This document shows positions 22,033 through 22,250 of a stretch of DNA of 22,250 nucleotides, one piece after another. The notes below the pieces were generated by a model. That model made no database searches. It had not been told where the DNA came from and worked only from the letters and a program-made list of their open reading frames with translations. The first letter of the stretch is position 1. Each line of letters begins with the position of its first letter. A program made the translations under genes and the position numbers. The DNA comes from Gemmatimonadota bacterium (lineage in GTDB: Bacteria; Gemmatimonadota; Gemmatimonadetes; Longimicrobiales; Longimicrobiaceae): assembly GCA_019348475.1 (NCBI GenBank), contig JAHWJJ010000010.1, positions 1-22,250 on the forward strand, in the 5' to 3' direction.

Positions 22033-22250
22033 CTACCTACTGCCGTCCAGCCGTACCCGCACCGCCTCCGCGTGCCCGAACAGTCCTTCGGACTCCGCCA
22101 GCCGGATCACGTCGGGCGCGTCGCGGCGAAGGCGGGCGGGGGACAGGCCGATCAGGCTGGTGCGCTTCACGAAGTCGTACACGCCCAGCGGGCTGGCGAA
22201 GCGCGCCGTGCCGCCCGTGGGGAGCACGTGGTTGGGGCCGGCGAAGTAGT
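22033..22250 (-). CDS. hisD: Histidinol dehydrogenase, C-terminal part (cut by window edge)
   Basis: The last 72 codons of a minus-strand gene entering from the right edge, with TAG at 22033. YFAGPNHVLPTGGTARFASP and LGVYDFVKRTSLIGLS are the hallmark C-terminal blocks of HisD, which oxidises L-histidinol to L-histidine in two NAD-dependent steps; the His of PNHVLPT is a conserved residue of the active-site/zinc region. The tail through ESEGLFGHAEAVRVRLDGSR is the normal end of the family (EGL-x-HA-x-AV). The rest of the gene, and any his operon, lies beyond the window. The identity is secure in spite of truncation. Confidence 0.93.
   Translation of the reverse strand, partial: YFAGPNHVLPTGGTARFASPLGVYDFVKRTSLIGLSPARLRRDAPDVIRLAESEGLFGHAEAVRVRLDGSR

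Overview
This is a very GC-rich bacterial window with dense, short-gapped genes, many start/stop overlaps and frequent GTG or TTG starts. The protein types (long type III glutamine synthetase, Lrp regulator, glycolipid-binding-like protein, a short Cys-rich peptide with a KxKLDVxxLxVExF-type leader) and the many small hairpin and octamer repeats suggest a Gemmatimonadota, Longimicrobium-like chromosome. That assignment is inference from memory of such genomes; there is no rRNA or other marker here to prove it. I saw no rRNA, tRNA, CRISPR array, insertion sequence or phage gene.

Layout. 1-890 holds two minus-strand genes of unknown function (a secreted protein cut by the left edge and a 112-residue protein). 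983-3136 is a tight plus-strand operon: ferritin-like protein, short-chain dehydrogenase, L-asparaginase. 3173-5093 holds two tandem paralogues with an unusual plan: N-terminal XRE-like helix-turn-helix, an anti-sigma-like Cys/His zinc signature, then four membrane segments. The gap between them keeps a decayed copy of the asparaginase 3' end, a scar of the duplication. 5564-8466 is an Lrp/AsnC regulator and glutamine synthetase III unit with a promoter, a palindrome at the regulator start and a strong terminator. Nitrogen handling (asparaginase, glutamine synthetase, amino-acid-responsive regulator) is a theme of the left half.

8977-11391 carries an unknown minus-strand protein, a Bcp-type peroxiredoxin translationally coupled to a metallo-beta-lactamase-fold hydrolase, and an exported protein. 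11730-14301 is the de novo purine pair purN and purH, flanked by direct copies of a hairpin repeat in which base changes are compensatory. 14773-17299 holds larC (nickel-pincer cofactor) behind an octamer microsatellite, then a TPR lipoprotein. 17520-19720 is pyrD overlapping an alpha/beta hydrolase.

The right end is more accessory in character: a frameshifted addiction-module antitoxin, a 49-residue Cys-rich candidate RiPP precursor, a glycolipid-binding-like protein coupled to a 59-residue membrane protein, a DUF6941-like protein, and the C-terminus of histidinol dehydrogenase (hisD) running off the right edge. The most notable items are the orphan RiPP-like peptide, the HTH/zinc/membrane paralogues with their duplication scar, and the covarying hairpin repeat.
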